From NCBI GenBank assembly GCA_963812945.1, contig CAWEXD010000003.1, forward strand, positions 372,001-436,000: DNA of 64,000 bases. Direction: 5' to 3'. Every line of letters begins with the position of its first letter. Position 1 is the stretch's first letter. The translations under genes and the position numbers were made by a program. This stretch comes from DASRDR01 sp963812945 [NCBI: uncultured Candidatus Rokubacteria bacterium] (GTDB lineage: Bacteria; Methylomirabilota; Methylomirabilia; Rokubacteriales). The notes beneath the pieces are model-generated. The model was not told the origin of the DNA. It did no database searches and worked only from the letters and a program-made list of their open reading frames with translations. Below are positions 17,387-24,630 of this stretch, one piece after another.

Positions 17387-17396
17387 GCTGCCCACG

Positions 17397-17495
17397 ATGC
17401 GGCAGGAGATGCCGGGACCGGTCCAGTCGGCAGAGCGCTGGCGGGCGTGGCGCTGGTGGCGCCCCTGTGCCCAGGAGGGACCCGGACCCGCGTAA
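17397..17495 (+). CDS. trpL: trp operon leader peptide
   Basis: The 32-codon open frame starts at ATG 17397, or at ATG 17409, which has AGGAG directly against it. It stops at TAA 17493-17495. It encodes the Trp-rich run WRAWRWW: TGG codons at 17439, 17448, 17454 and 17457, four Trp in seven codons. It lies between a promoter and a U-tract terminator in front of trpE, exactly where attenuation leader peptides lie. The remainder (MRQEMPGPVQSAER before the run, RPCAQEGPGPA after it) has no recognisable function. It works as a sensor of charged tRNA-Trp: stalling at the Trp codons should favour read-through into trpE. Confidence 0.8.
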   Translation: MRQEMPGPVQSAERWRAWRWWRPCAQEGPGPA

Positions 17496-17552
17496 CGACG
17501 ACCGGACGTAGCGAGAGCAGGTGAGTCAGAGCCGAGGTGAGCGGGAGGGTCC
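17439..17552 (+). promoter_or_regulatory. trp attenuator: Trp codons and antiterminator pairing
   Basis: Segment 2 lies at the end of the leader frame: GGACCC (17478-17483) and CCCGC (17487-17491). It can pair with segment 3, GGGTCC (17547-17552) and GCGGG (17541-17545), giving 11 base pairs around a small internal loop. Segment 3 is also the core of the downstream terminator, so the two folds exclude each other. Segment 1, GCGGG at 17441-17445 among the Trp codons, can instead pair with CCCGC of segment 2. A ribosome at the stop codon (17493-17495) would cover segment 2 and allow termination; one stalled at the Trp codons would leave it free. Confidence 0.7.
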
Positions 17553-17577
17553 CGCGAGCCCCGGCTCTTTTGGTTTT
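17528..17577 (+). terminator. Rho-independent terminator of the trp leader
   Basis: Outer stem AGAGCCG (17528-17534) pairs with CGGCTCT (17562-17568). Inner stem GCGGGA (17541-17546) pairs with TCCCGC (17550-17555) around a GGG loop. TTTT, GG, TTTT follow at 17568-17577. It sits 33 bases after the leader stop and 150 bases before trpE. Confidence 0.8.
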
Positions 17578-17583
17578 CGAGCG

Positions 17584-17715
17584 GACCAGGAGGTCGCCGC
17601 GTCACGCCACAGGCCGAAGGCCGTCCGAACGGCCGCAGGCCCGAGGCGCGGCGGTCGGGCTGACCAGAGGCCGCCGCGTCACGAGGGCCCAGGCCCGAGG
17701 CGCGGTGGCCGGTTT
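17584..17715 (+). repeat. Imperfect tandem duplication in the trpE leader
   Basis: Unit A (17584-17661) and unit B (17662-17715) both start GACCAG, followed by (G)AGG(T/C)CGCCGCGTCACG, and end CAGGCCCGAGGCGCGG. Unit A is longer by about 23 bases, matching the interspersed repeat copy it carries at 17607-17628. The duplication lies between the attenuator terminator and the trpE ribosome site; no function is evident. Confidence 0.65.
17607..17628 (+). repeat. Interspersed 22/23-bp repeat, copy 2 (REP-like)
   Basis: It shares 22 bases with copies at 4813-4835 and 32242-32264, with core GGCCGAAGGCCGTCCGA. It is present in unit A of the trpE-leader duplication and missing from unit B. Confidence 0.7.
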
Positions 17716-17729
17716 GAAAGGAGCCGTCG

Positions 17730-19231
17730 ATGTCGAGCCGCGCCGAGCCGTCAATGGTCTCCGCCCCGGGCGCCCGCACCACGCCAGCGGCCCCGCCCAA
17801 CGTGGTGCCCGTTTCGCGCGAATTGCTCGCCGACCTCGAGACCCCGATCTCCGCCTACCTTCGCCTCCGCGACCTGCCGTCGAGCTTTCTCCTCGACAGC
17901 GTGGAGGGCCCGGCCCAGGTGGCGCGCTTCTCGGTCCTCGGGGGGAACCCACGCCTGGTCCTGGAATGCGACGGCGCGGAGGCGCGGGTCCTTCGGCCGG
18001 ACGGGACCGTGCTCGAGCGGGGACGGCCGCTCGAGACCCTCGCGCGCCAGATCGGCCGCTATCACGCCGCGCGAGACCCGGACCTGCCGCCCTTCACCGG
18101 CGGGTTCCTCGGCTACTTCGCCTACGACGCCGTGCGCCTCTGGGAGCGGCTGCCGGCCCGGCCGCCGGACGACATCGGTCTCCCTGTCTTCCGCCTGGCC
18201 CTCATGGACACCGTCGTCGTCTTCGACCACCGGAGCCACACCCTCCGCATCGTCGCGAACGCGTTTCTCGACGAGGACGGCGGCGCCGAGTCCGCGCAAG
18301 CGCGCGCCCGCGAGCGCATCGACCAGATCCTCGATCGCCTCCGGGGCCCCCGGCCCCCGGAGCCGCCGGCCGTGGCGGTCGCGCTCGAGCCCCGCTCGAA
18401 CTGGACCCCGGAGGCCTACTGCCAGGCGGTGGAGCGGGCGCAGGAGCACATCCGGGCGGGGGACATCTACCAGGTGATCCTCTCCCAGCGCTTCGCGACG
18501 CCCGTGCCGGGGCTCGATCCCCTCGCCATCTACCGCGCGCTCCGCGTCGTCAATCCCTCGCCCTACATGTTCTTCCTCGACGCGGGCGACGGCGCGACGC
18601 TGGTGGGCTCGTCACCCGAGCGCCTGGTCCGTCTCGAGGACGGCCGGATCGAGATGCGGCCCCTCGCCGGCACGCGCCCCCGCGGCCGCGACCGGGACGA
18701 GGACGAGGCCCACGCCCGGGCGCTCCTGGCCGATCCCAAGGAGCGGGCCGAGCACGTCATGCTGGTCGATCTCACCCGGAACGACGTGGGCCGTGTCGCG
18801 CGGTACGGCTCGGTCAAGGTCAGCGAGCTCCTGACTATCGAGCGGTACTCCCACGTGATGCATCTCGTCTCCCACGTCGAGGGCGCGCTCGGCCCGGACC
18901 GGACCCCGTGGGAGGTGCTCCAGGCGGTGTTCCCGCACGGCACCGTGAGCGGCGCGCCGAAGGTGCGGGCCATGGAGATCATCGACGCGCTCGAGCCGGT
19001 GGCCCGGGGGCCCTACGCCGGGTGTGTCGGCTACTTCGGCCTGGACGGGTCGCTCAACACGGCGATCACCATCCGCACCGTGCTCGTCCGGAACGGCACC
19101 GCCTATGTCCAGGCCGGCGCGGGCGTGGTCTACGACTCGGTGCCCGAGCGGGAGCACGAGGAATGCGTCGCCAAGGCGCGGGGGCTCATGGCGGCCATCG
19201 AGCGGGCCGGGCGGACCGGCGGGAGGCCGTG

Positions 19232-19232
<1 letters not shown>
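17730..19232 (+). CDS. trpE: Anthranilate synthase component I
   Basis: The 500-residue protein starts at ATG 17730 behind AAAGGAG with a six-base gap. TrpE joins chorismate with ammonia from TrpG to make anthranilate, the first step of tryptophan synthesis. The chorismate-binding domain has [65 protein letters not shown] and AGAGVVYDS. The N-terminal SFLLDSVEG matches the Trp feedback-binding site, so the enzyme is probably also inhibited by tryptophan. It overlaps trpG by one base (TGATG) and is preceded by an attenuator. No trpD, trpC or other trp genes follow. Confidence 0.96.
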
Positions 19233-19858
<626 letters not shown>

Positions 19859-19867
19859 ACCATCGGG

Positions 19868-19908
19868 TATCATGATCGACTTGACATGAATATCATGATC
19901 CATTAACG
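19868..19908 (+). promoter_or_regulatory. Promoter and likely operators of the RHH/PIN module
   Basis: An AT-rich island in GC-rich DNA. TTGACA (19881-19886) is followed after 16 bases by a weak -10, TTAACG (19903-19908). Two identical 10-mers, TATCATGATC, lie at 19868-19877 and 19891-19900, each containing the palindrome ATCATGAT, and flank the -35. A related GATCATG overlaps the antitoxin start at 19918. Ribbon-helix-helix antitoxins usually bind such repeats to repress their own operon. Confidence 0.6.
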
Positions 19909-19917
19909 TTCAGGATC

Positions 19918-20205
19918 ATGCGCAGACCCCTGCAGGTGTACCTGGAGGAGCAGGATCTGGCGCGCCTGGAGACGTGGGCGGCCGGGCGGGGATGGACCAA
20001 GTCCCAGGCGATCCGCGCCGCCGTCCGGGCCCTGACGCGGGTGCCCGTCGAGGACCCGCTGCTCGAGCTGAGCGGCGACATCGAGGGGCTGCCCGCGGAC
20101 GCGAGCACGAATCTCCAGCGCTACCTCGATGAGACCTACGTCGCCGAGACGGCGGCTGGCTATCGACAGCGGCGCCGACGGGCCCGTCCGCCTCTTCGTA
20201 GATAG
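19918..20205 (+). CDS. Ribbon-helix-helix antitoxin (VapB-like)
   Basis: The 95-residue protein has the RHH pattern at its N-terminus: a short strand (PLQVYLEEQ), helix A (DLARLETWAAGRG) and helix B (TKSQAIRAAVRAL). RHH antitoxins bind DNA as dimers and neutralise a partner toxin through the C-terminal part, here ending in a basic run RQRRRRARPPLRR. The reading frame overlaps that of the PIN toxin. ATG 19918 has only AGGA two bases away, a weak ribosome site. The pair sits directly after trpG on the same strand but has its own promoter and operators. Confidence 0.82.
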   Translation: MRRPLQVYLEEQDLARLETWAAGRGWTKSQAIRAAVRALTRVPVEDPLLELSGDIEGLPADASTNLQRYLDETYVAETAAGYRQRRRRARPPLRR

Positions 20206-20599
20206 CGGCGCCTGGATCGCGCTTCGCAGCCAGCGCGACCAGCACCACGCCGAGGCGGACCATCTCTTCCGGGAGGCCCTCCGGCGGCGCCTGCCTCTCG
20301 TCACGACGCCCCTCGTCATTGCCGAGGTGCATCGTCTGACCCTGTTCCGGGTGGGAGTCCAGGCGGCGCTACGCGGCCTCGATCGAATCGACGCCAGTCC
20401 GAGCGTGACGATTCGCTTCGCGGACGCCGAGGACCACCGTGCCGCGCGCCGGTGGCTCGAGCGCCTGGCGCCTCGGCCGATCACCTACACCGACGCGGTG
20501 AGCTTCGCCGTCATGGAGACAACGGGGTGCCGGCAGGTCCTCGGCTTCGACCAGGACTTCGTGGCCGCCGGCTACAGCCTGTGGCGGGGGCAGCCGTGA
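20129..20599 (+). CDS. PIN-domain toxin (VapC-like ribonuclease)
   Basis: The PIN fold begins at LFVDSGAWIAL and carries the acidic residues expected at the metal site: Asp in FVDSG, Glu in VIAEVH, Asp in TYTDAVSFAVM and Asp in GFDQDF. VapC-type toxins cleave RNA, often tRNA or rRNA. The only canonical start in frame before the domain is ATG 20129, which overlaps the antitoxin gene by 77 bases and adds about 20 unconserved residues. CTG at 20156 is an alternative. Paired with the RHH gene upstream, it forms a type II toxin-antitoxin module. It converges on yajQ. Confidence 0.82.
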   Translation: MRPTSPRRRLAIDSGADGPVRLFVDSGAWIALRSQRDQHHAEADHLFREALRRRLPLVTTPLVIAEVHRLTLFRVGVQAALRGLDRIDASPSVTIRFADAEDHRAARRWLERLAPRPITYTDAVSFAVMETTGCRQVLGFDQDFVAAGYSLWRGQP

Positions 20600-20621
20600 C
20601 CTCAGGAGGGGCGGCGGCGGC

Positions 20622-21122
20622 TCACTCCGAGCGGTAGTTCGTGAACTGCATCTCGATGCCGAGCTCCTGGTCCCGGAGGAGCCGGATCACCGCCTGGAGA
20701 TCGTCCCGGTTCTTGCCGAAGACGCGCACCTGGTCCTCCTGGATCTGGGCCTGGACCTTGAGCTTCGCGTCCTTGATCAGGCGCACGATCTCCTTGGCCT
20801 TGTCCATCGGGATCCCCTGCTGGACCGCGACGCGCTGGCGCACGGTCCCCCCCGCCGCGGGCTCGATCTTGCCGTAGGTCAGCGCCTTGAGCGGCACCCC
20901 GCGGCGGTGGAGCTTCGATTGGAGGAGATCCACCACCTGCTTGAGGACGTAGTCGTTGTCCGTGTGAACGACGATCTCGTCCTTCTCGAGCGCCAACTGG
21001 CTCTTCGTCTGCTTGAGGTCGTAGCGGGTCTGGATCTCCCGGGTCGCCTGGTGCACGGCGTCGGCGACGGCCTGCGGGTCGACCTTGCACGCCACGTCGA
21101 AGGAGTTGTCACCCTTGGCCAT
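20622..21122 (-). CDS. yajQ: YajQ family nucleotide-binding protein
   Basis: The 166-residue protein matches YajQ along its whole length: DNSFDVACKVD at the start, AVHQATREIQTRYDLK, the GKIEPAAGGTVRQRV centre, KAKEIVRLIKDAKLKVQAQIQ and LLRDQELGIEMQFTNYR at the end. Its fold is two ferredoxin-like halves; members bind nucleotides, and a Xanthomonas member is a cyclic-di-GMP receptor. Start ATG 21122 has GGGAG upstream. It lies 15 bases after lolA on the same strand and ends next to the convergent toxin gene. Confidence 0.93.
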   Translation of the reverse strand: MAKGDNSFDVACKVDPQAVADAVHQATREIQTRYDLKQTKSQLALEKDEIVVHTDNDYVLKQVVDLLQSKLHRRGVPLKALTYGKIEPAAGGTVRQRVAVQQGIPMDKAKEIVRLIKDAKLKVQAQIQEDQVRVFGKNRDDLQAVIRLLRDQELGIEMQFTNYRSE

Positions 21123-21137
21123 CAGAAACTCCCGTGT

Positions 21138-21806
21138 TCACGGCACGACGGTCGCGCCGGGCGGGGGGACGAAGACGAAGAGCGCGTCGGAGAGCCCCGA
21201 GTTGACCACGGTCTCCCCGAAGCGCACGGTCACGGTGTTGCCGAGCTCGTCGTGGACCACCGCCTGGCGCACGAGCCAGCTCTTCGGGTCCACGGAGACG
21301 ATGAGGCGCGCCATCAGCGGCTGGGGCTGCTTCGGCGTGAGGTCCAGGACCACCCGCCCCTCGGCGTCGGTGGGCTCGGCCGGGTTGAGGAAGCGCACGT
21401 GGAAGTGCTCCCGCACCTGACCGAGCCCCTGGAGGAAGCTGCCGGCCGGCCCGGCCAGGGCCTGGGGCGCGGCCACCACGTTCACCTGCTTGAGCTCGGG
21501 GGTGTAGACCCAGAGGCGCTTCCCGTCGGAGACGATCTCCTGGGGCGTCGGCGTCTGGTACTCCCAGCGGAGGCGCCCGGGCTTCTTCAGGTAGAGCGTG
21601 CCCCGGGCCTCGACCGTCTGGTTGAGCGTCCGGTTGTGGGCCGCCTGCCGGAACGGCGCCTTGAGATCGGTCACGCGCCGCTGGGCCTCTTCGAGGGCCG
21701 CCACCACCTCGTCGAGGGACGGGGCGGCCAGGGCCCCGGGCGAGACGGCCAGAACGCAGGCGACGAGGAGCGTCAGGCGAGCGGCACGGGATCCGATGCG
21801 CATCAC
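21138..21806 (-). CDS. lolA: Outer-membrane lipoprotein carrier protein LolA
   Basis: The 222-residue protein has a Sec signal peptide (hydrophobic core TLLVACVLAV, likely cleavage after ALA at residue 27). The mature part has the LolA fold: LKAPFRQAAHNRTL, GTLYLKKPGRLRWEY, IVSDGKRLWVYTPELKQV, then strands ending NTVTVRFGE and FVFVPPPGATVV. LolA carries lipoproteins across the periplasm from LolCDE to the outer membrane, so the cell is diderm. It follows the ftsK region, a common linkage, and precedes yajQ. Confidence 0.92.
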   Translation of the reverse strand: MMRIGSRAARLTLLVACVLAVSPGALAAPSLDEVVAALEEAQRRVTDLKAPFRQAAHNRTLNQTVEARGTLYLKKPGRLRWEYQTPTPQEIVSDGKRLWVYTPELKQVNVVAAPQALAGPAGSFLQGLGQVREHFHVRFLNPAEPTDAEGRVVLDLTPKQPQPLMARLIVSVDPKSWLVRQAVVHDELGNTVTVRFGETVVNSGLSDALFVFVPPPGATVVP

Positions 21807-21840
21807 GGCGGGGCGACGCCGGCGAGGGCCGGCGACAGGG

Positions 21841-22173
21841 CTAGAGCCCGAGCTCCTCGAGGGCCTCGATGATGACCGCCTTCGGGGCGAGGTGGACGTC
21901 GTTGAGGTGGATGAGGTACCCGGACAAGTCGTCCGGAAGCTGAAACGCGAGCGCGCACTTCCGGCACCACTCCGGGCGGGCTGGGATCTCGATGCGGTAG
22001 GTCTGGATCACCCACCGGAGGAGCTGGCTCTCCCGGCGGACGCCGACCCGCTGCGTCGGGACCCCGAACGCTTCCTCGAACATCTGCGCGACGGCGCACG
22101 CCCGCTCACCGTCCGTCAAGGCGCCGAACGCCTGCGGGCGCCGGTTCTCGCGCAGGAACTCGCTGAGCTTCAT
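21841..22173 (-). CDS. Small unknown protein with C-x2-C...H-x4-H pattern
   Basis: 110 residues from ATG 22173. I do not recognise a family. Visible features are an N-terminal helix (MKLSEFLRENRR), a central amphipathic region ending LLRWVIQTYRIEIPARPEW, then CRKC with two histidines 15 residues later (HLNDVH), a possible zinc site, and a final helix APKAVIIEALEEL. The short length and acidic C-terminus suggest a soluble protein. It lies between ftsK and lolA on the same strand, 34 bases before lolA, so it is probably co-transcribed with lolA. Confidence 0.7.
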   Translation of the reverse strand: MKLSEFLRENRRPQAFGALTDGERACAVAQMFEEAFGVPTQRVGVRRESQLLRWVIQTYRIEIPARPEWCRKCALAFQLPDDLSGYLIHLNDVHLAPKAVIIEALEELGL

Positions 22174-22271
22174 CGCGTTCCATACGATGCCCGACCGGCC
22201 CGGGCACTGTCAACCACACTGAGGGCCTCCACCCTGGTCAGCCGGGCATCCGCGGGCATCCGGCCGAGTCA

Positions 22272-22287
22272 CCACCACCGGTGGTGG
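22272..22287. repeat. 16-bp perfect palindrome between ftsK and the small gene
   Basis: CCACCACCGGTGGTGG is its own reverse complement and could fold as CCACCA-CCGG-TGGTGG in RNA. It lies in the 162-base gap upstream of the small unknown gene. There is no U-tract, so a protein-binding site is as likely as a hairpin. The rest of the gap holds short direct repeats (GGGCATCC) and nothing else I can name. Confidence 0.5.
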
Positions 22288-22335
22288 CCATGCAGGGAGA
22301 TGCCCCCGGGCGGTGGGTGCGCCCGGGCTGGCGCG

Positions 22336-24630
22336 TCAGTGAGTGGCGGAGCGACGGAGCAGGTACTCGGGGCCGACGAGGATCTGGCGGGGCTTCGCCC
22401 CGTCGCCGGGACCGATGATGCGGTCCTGCTCCATGAGGTCGATGAAGCGCGCGGCCTTCGGATAGCCGAGGCCCATGCGGCGCTGGATGAAGCTGATGGA
22501 CGCCTGCTTCTGGCTCACGATCAGCTCCACCGCGCGCCAGTAGATGTCGTCACGCTCCGCCTCGCCGCCGCCGCCGTTGGCGCCGCGCTCCTCGCGGACC
22601 GGCTGGATCAGGCCCTGCTCGAACACGGCCTGGCCCTGCTCCTTGAGGAAACGGACCACGTCGCGGACCTCCGGCTCCGAGACCCACGCGCCGTGGATGC
22701 GGACGGGCCGGGACGTGGCCGGCGGCACGAAGAGCATGTCGCCCCGGCCGATGAGCTGCTCGGCCCCGTTCTGGTCCAGGATCGTGCGCGAGTCCACCTT
22801 CGTCGCCGCCTGGAAGGCGATCCGGGCCGGAAAGTTCGCCTTGATGAGGCCGGTGATCACGTCGACCGAGGGTCGCTGCGTGGCGATGATCAGGTGGATG
22901 CCCACCGCGCGGGCGATCTGGGCCAGCCGCGCCAGCGAGCTCTCGACCTCGCCGGCCGAGACCATCATGAGGTCGGCCAGCTCGTCCACGATGATGATCC
23001 AGTAGGGCAGCCGCTGGGCCGGCTCGACCTCCTTGTTGTACCCCTCGATGTTCCGGACCGATTTCTCCGCGAGGAGCTTGTAGCGCTCGTCCATCCGGCC
23101 CACGATCCACCGGAGCCGGGATGCCGCCTCCTTGGCGTCGGTCACGACCGGCGCCAGGAGGTGGGGAATCCCGTCGTACATGCCGAGCTCGAGGCGCTTG
23201 GGATCGATCATGAGGAAGCGCGCCTCGGCGGGCGTCCGGCGGAAGAGGATCGAGCAGATCATCGCGTTCAGCCCGGCCGACTTGCCGGCGCCGGTCGCGC
23301 CCGCGACCAGGAGGTGCGGCATCGCCGCCAGGTCGTGGACCGCCGCCTGGCCGGTCGCGTCGCGCCCGAGCGCGAGCGGCAGCGCGGCCTTCGCCTCCTT
23401 GAACTCCTTCGCGAGGAGGATGTCCCGGAAGTAGACGACGGAGGGCTCCGGGTTCGGCACCTCGATTGCGACGCTCCCTCGGCCCGGCACCGGGCCGAAG
23501 ACCCGCACGGCGCCGGCCTTCATCGCGAGCGCGAGGTCGTCGGCGAGGTTCACCACCTGGTTCACCTTGATGCCGGGTCCCGGCTCGAACTCGTACCCCG
23601 TGATCACGGGCCCGGGGTTGATCCGGGCGATGTGCCCCTTGACCCCGAAGTCCTCGAGGCACTTCCGGAGCTTCTCCGCGTTCTGGCGGAGGTCGTCCTC
23701 GCTCTCCGTGCGCCGCCGCTCGCCGCCGGCGGGCGCCTTGAGCAGCGAGACCGGCGGCAGCTGGAACATCGCCCCCGGCTGGGCGAACCCGAAGAGCTCC
23801 TGCTTCGAGGCGCGCCGCTCCGCCGGGCGCGGCCGCTCCTCGCCCGGCGCGGCCCGATCCCCGGCCGGACGCGCGCGCTCCTCGCCCCGGGCGGCCCGCA
23901 CCCGCTCCTGTTGCCGCTCGACGGCGAGCGTCTGGAAGGGCACCGCCGCCTCGACTTGCCGTGCGATGGCCGGCGCCGGGGGCTTCGGGCGCGCCTCGAC
24001 GACGATCGGCTTTGGCGGGGGCGGCGCCGTCACGACCGGCGCGGCGGTCGGCGCGATCCGGGGCGCCGGCCGGCGGACCCGCCCGATCCGCCCGAGCGCC
24101 GCCAGGCGCGCGGCGAGCCCGCGCCAGACGCCCGCATACGATGCGTGCGTGATGCAGAGCCCGGCGACCGCGAGCAGCGTGAGCAGCACCAGGAGGCCGC
24201 CCACGTCGCCGAGGGTTCGCCGGAGCCCGGCCGCCACCGCCCAGCCGAGCCACCCGCCCCGGTGGAGCCAGGCCCCCCGCGCGGGCCCCGACAGCCGGGC
24301 GAGGAGGCCCGTCAGCGCGATGAGCCCGAGGGACGCGCCGACGATCGTCGAGAGCGTGCCGATCGCGATGGGCCGCGTGAAGGCCGCGAAGGCCCAGGCC
24401 ATGAGCACGGCGGGGACGAGGTAGCTCGCGTAGCCGACAGTCGTGAAGAGCGCCCATCCGAGCCAGAGCCCGACGACGCCGACGCGCGCCTCCTGGTCGA
24501 CCCAGCGGAGCGCGGGGTCGTAGGAGAGCAGGGCCACGCCGAGGTAGGCGGCGACCCCGAGTGCGACGACGCCCTGAGCCTCGCGGAGCCACCGCGCCGG
24601 AATCTTCGGCCGGGCCGCCGTCTTCGCCAT
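22336..24630 (-). CDS. ftsK: DNA translocase FtsK
   Basis: 764 residues. The N-terminus has four or five membrane segments (about 20-36, 51-66, 70-84, 97-112, 145-160), then a Pro/Arg-rich linker (about 185-280). The motor domain has Walker A GATGAGKS at 444-451, Walker B in WIIIVDELADLMM, and IATQRPSVDVITGLIKANFPARIAFQ. The C-terminal winged-helix gamma domain (SFIQRRMGLGYPKAARFIDLME) reads KOPS-like orienting sites. It pumps DNA at the septum and activates XerCD. ATG 24630 overlaps the RNase J stop by one base (TGATG). Confidence 0.96.
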   Translation of the reverse strand: MAKTAARPKIPARWLREAQGVVALGVAAYLGVALLSYDPALRWVDQEARVGVVGLWLGWALFTTVGYASYLVPAVLMAWAFAAFTRPIAIGTLSTIVGASLGLIALTGLLARLSGPARGAWLHRGGWLGWAVAAGLRRTLGDVGGLLVLLTLLAVAGLCITHASYAGVWRGLAARLAALGRIGRVRRPAPRIAPTAAPVVTAPPPPKPIVVEARPKPPAPAIARQVEAAVPFQTLAVERQQERVRAARGEERARPAGDRAAPGEERPRPAERRASKQELFGFAQPGAMFQLPPVSLLKAPAGGERRRTESEDDLRQNAEKLRKCLEDFGVKGHIARINPGPVITGYEFEPGPGIKVNQVVNLADDLALAMKAGAVRVFGPVPGRGSVAIEVPNPEPSVVYFRDILLAKEFKEAKAALPLALGRDATGQAAVHDLAAMPHLLVAGATGAGKSAGLNAMICSILFRRTPAEARFLMIDPKRLELGMYDGIPHLLAPVVTDAKEAASRLRWIVGRMDERYKLLAEKSVRNIEGYNKEVEPAQRLPYWIIIVDELADLMMVSAGEVESSLARLAQIARAVGIHLIIATQRPSVDVITGLIKANFPARIAFQAATKVDSRTILDQNGAEQLIGRGDMLFVPPATSRPVRIHGAWVSEPEVRDVVRFLKEQGQAVFEQGLIQPVREERGANGGGGEAERDDIYWRAVELIVSQKQASISFIQRRMGLGYPKAARFIDLMEQDRIIGPGDGAKPRQILVGPEYLLRRSATH

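Noticed and set aside
17500-17580. T-box riboswitch before trpE
   Set aside because: AGGGTCCCGCGAG loosely recalls the T-box core, but the conserved AGGGTGG-N-ACCGCG is absent, and the Trp-rich leader frame explains the site better.
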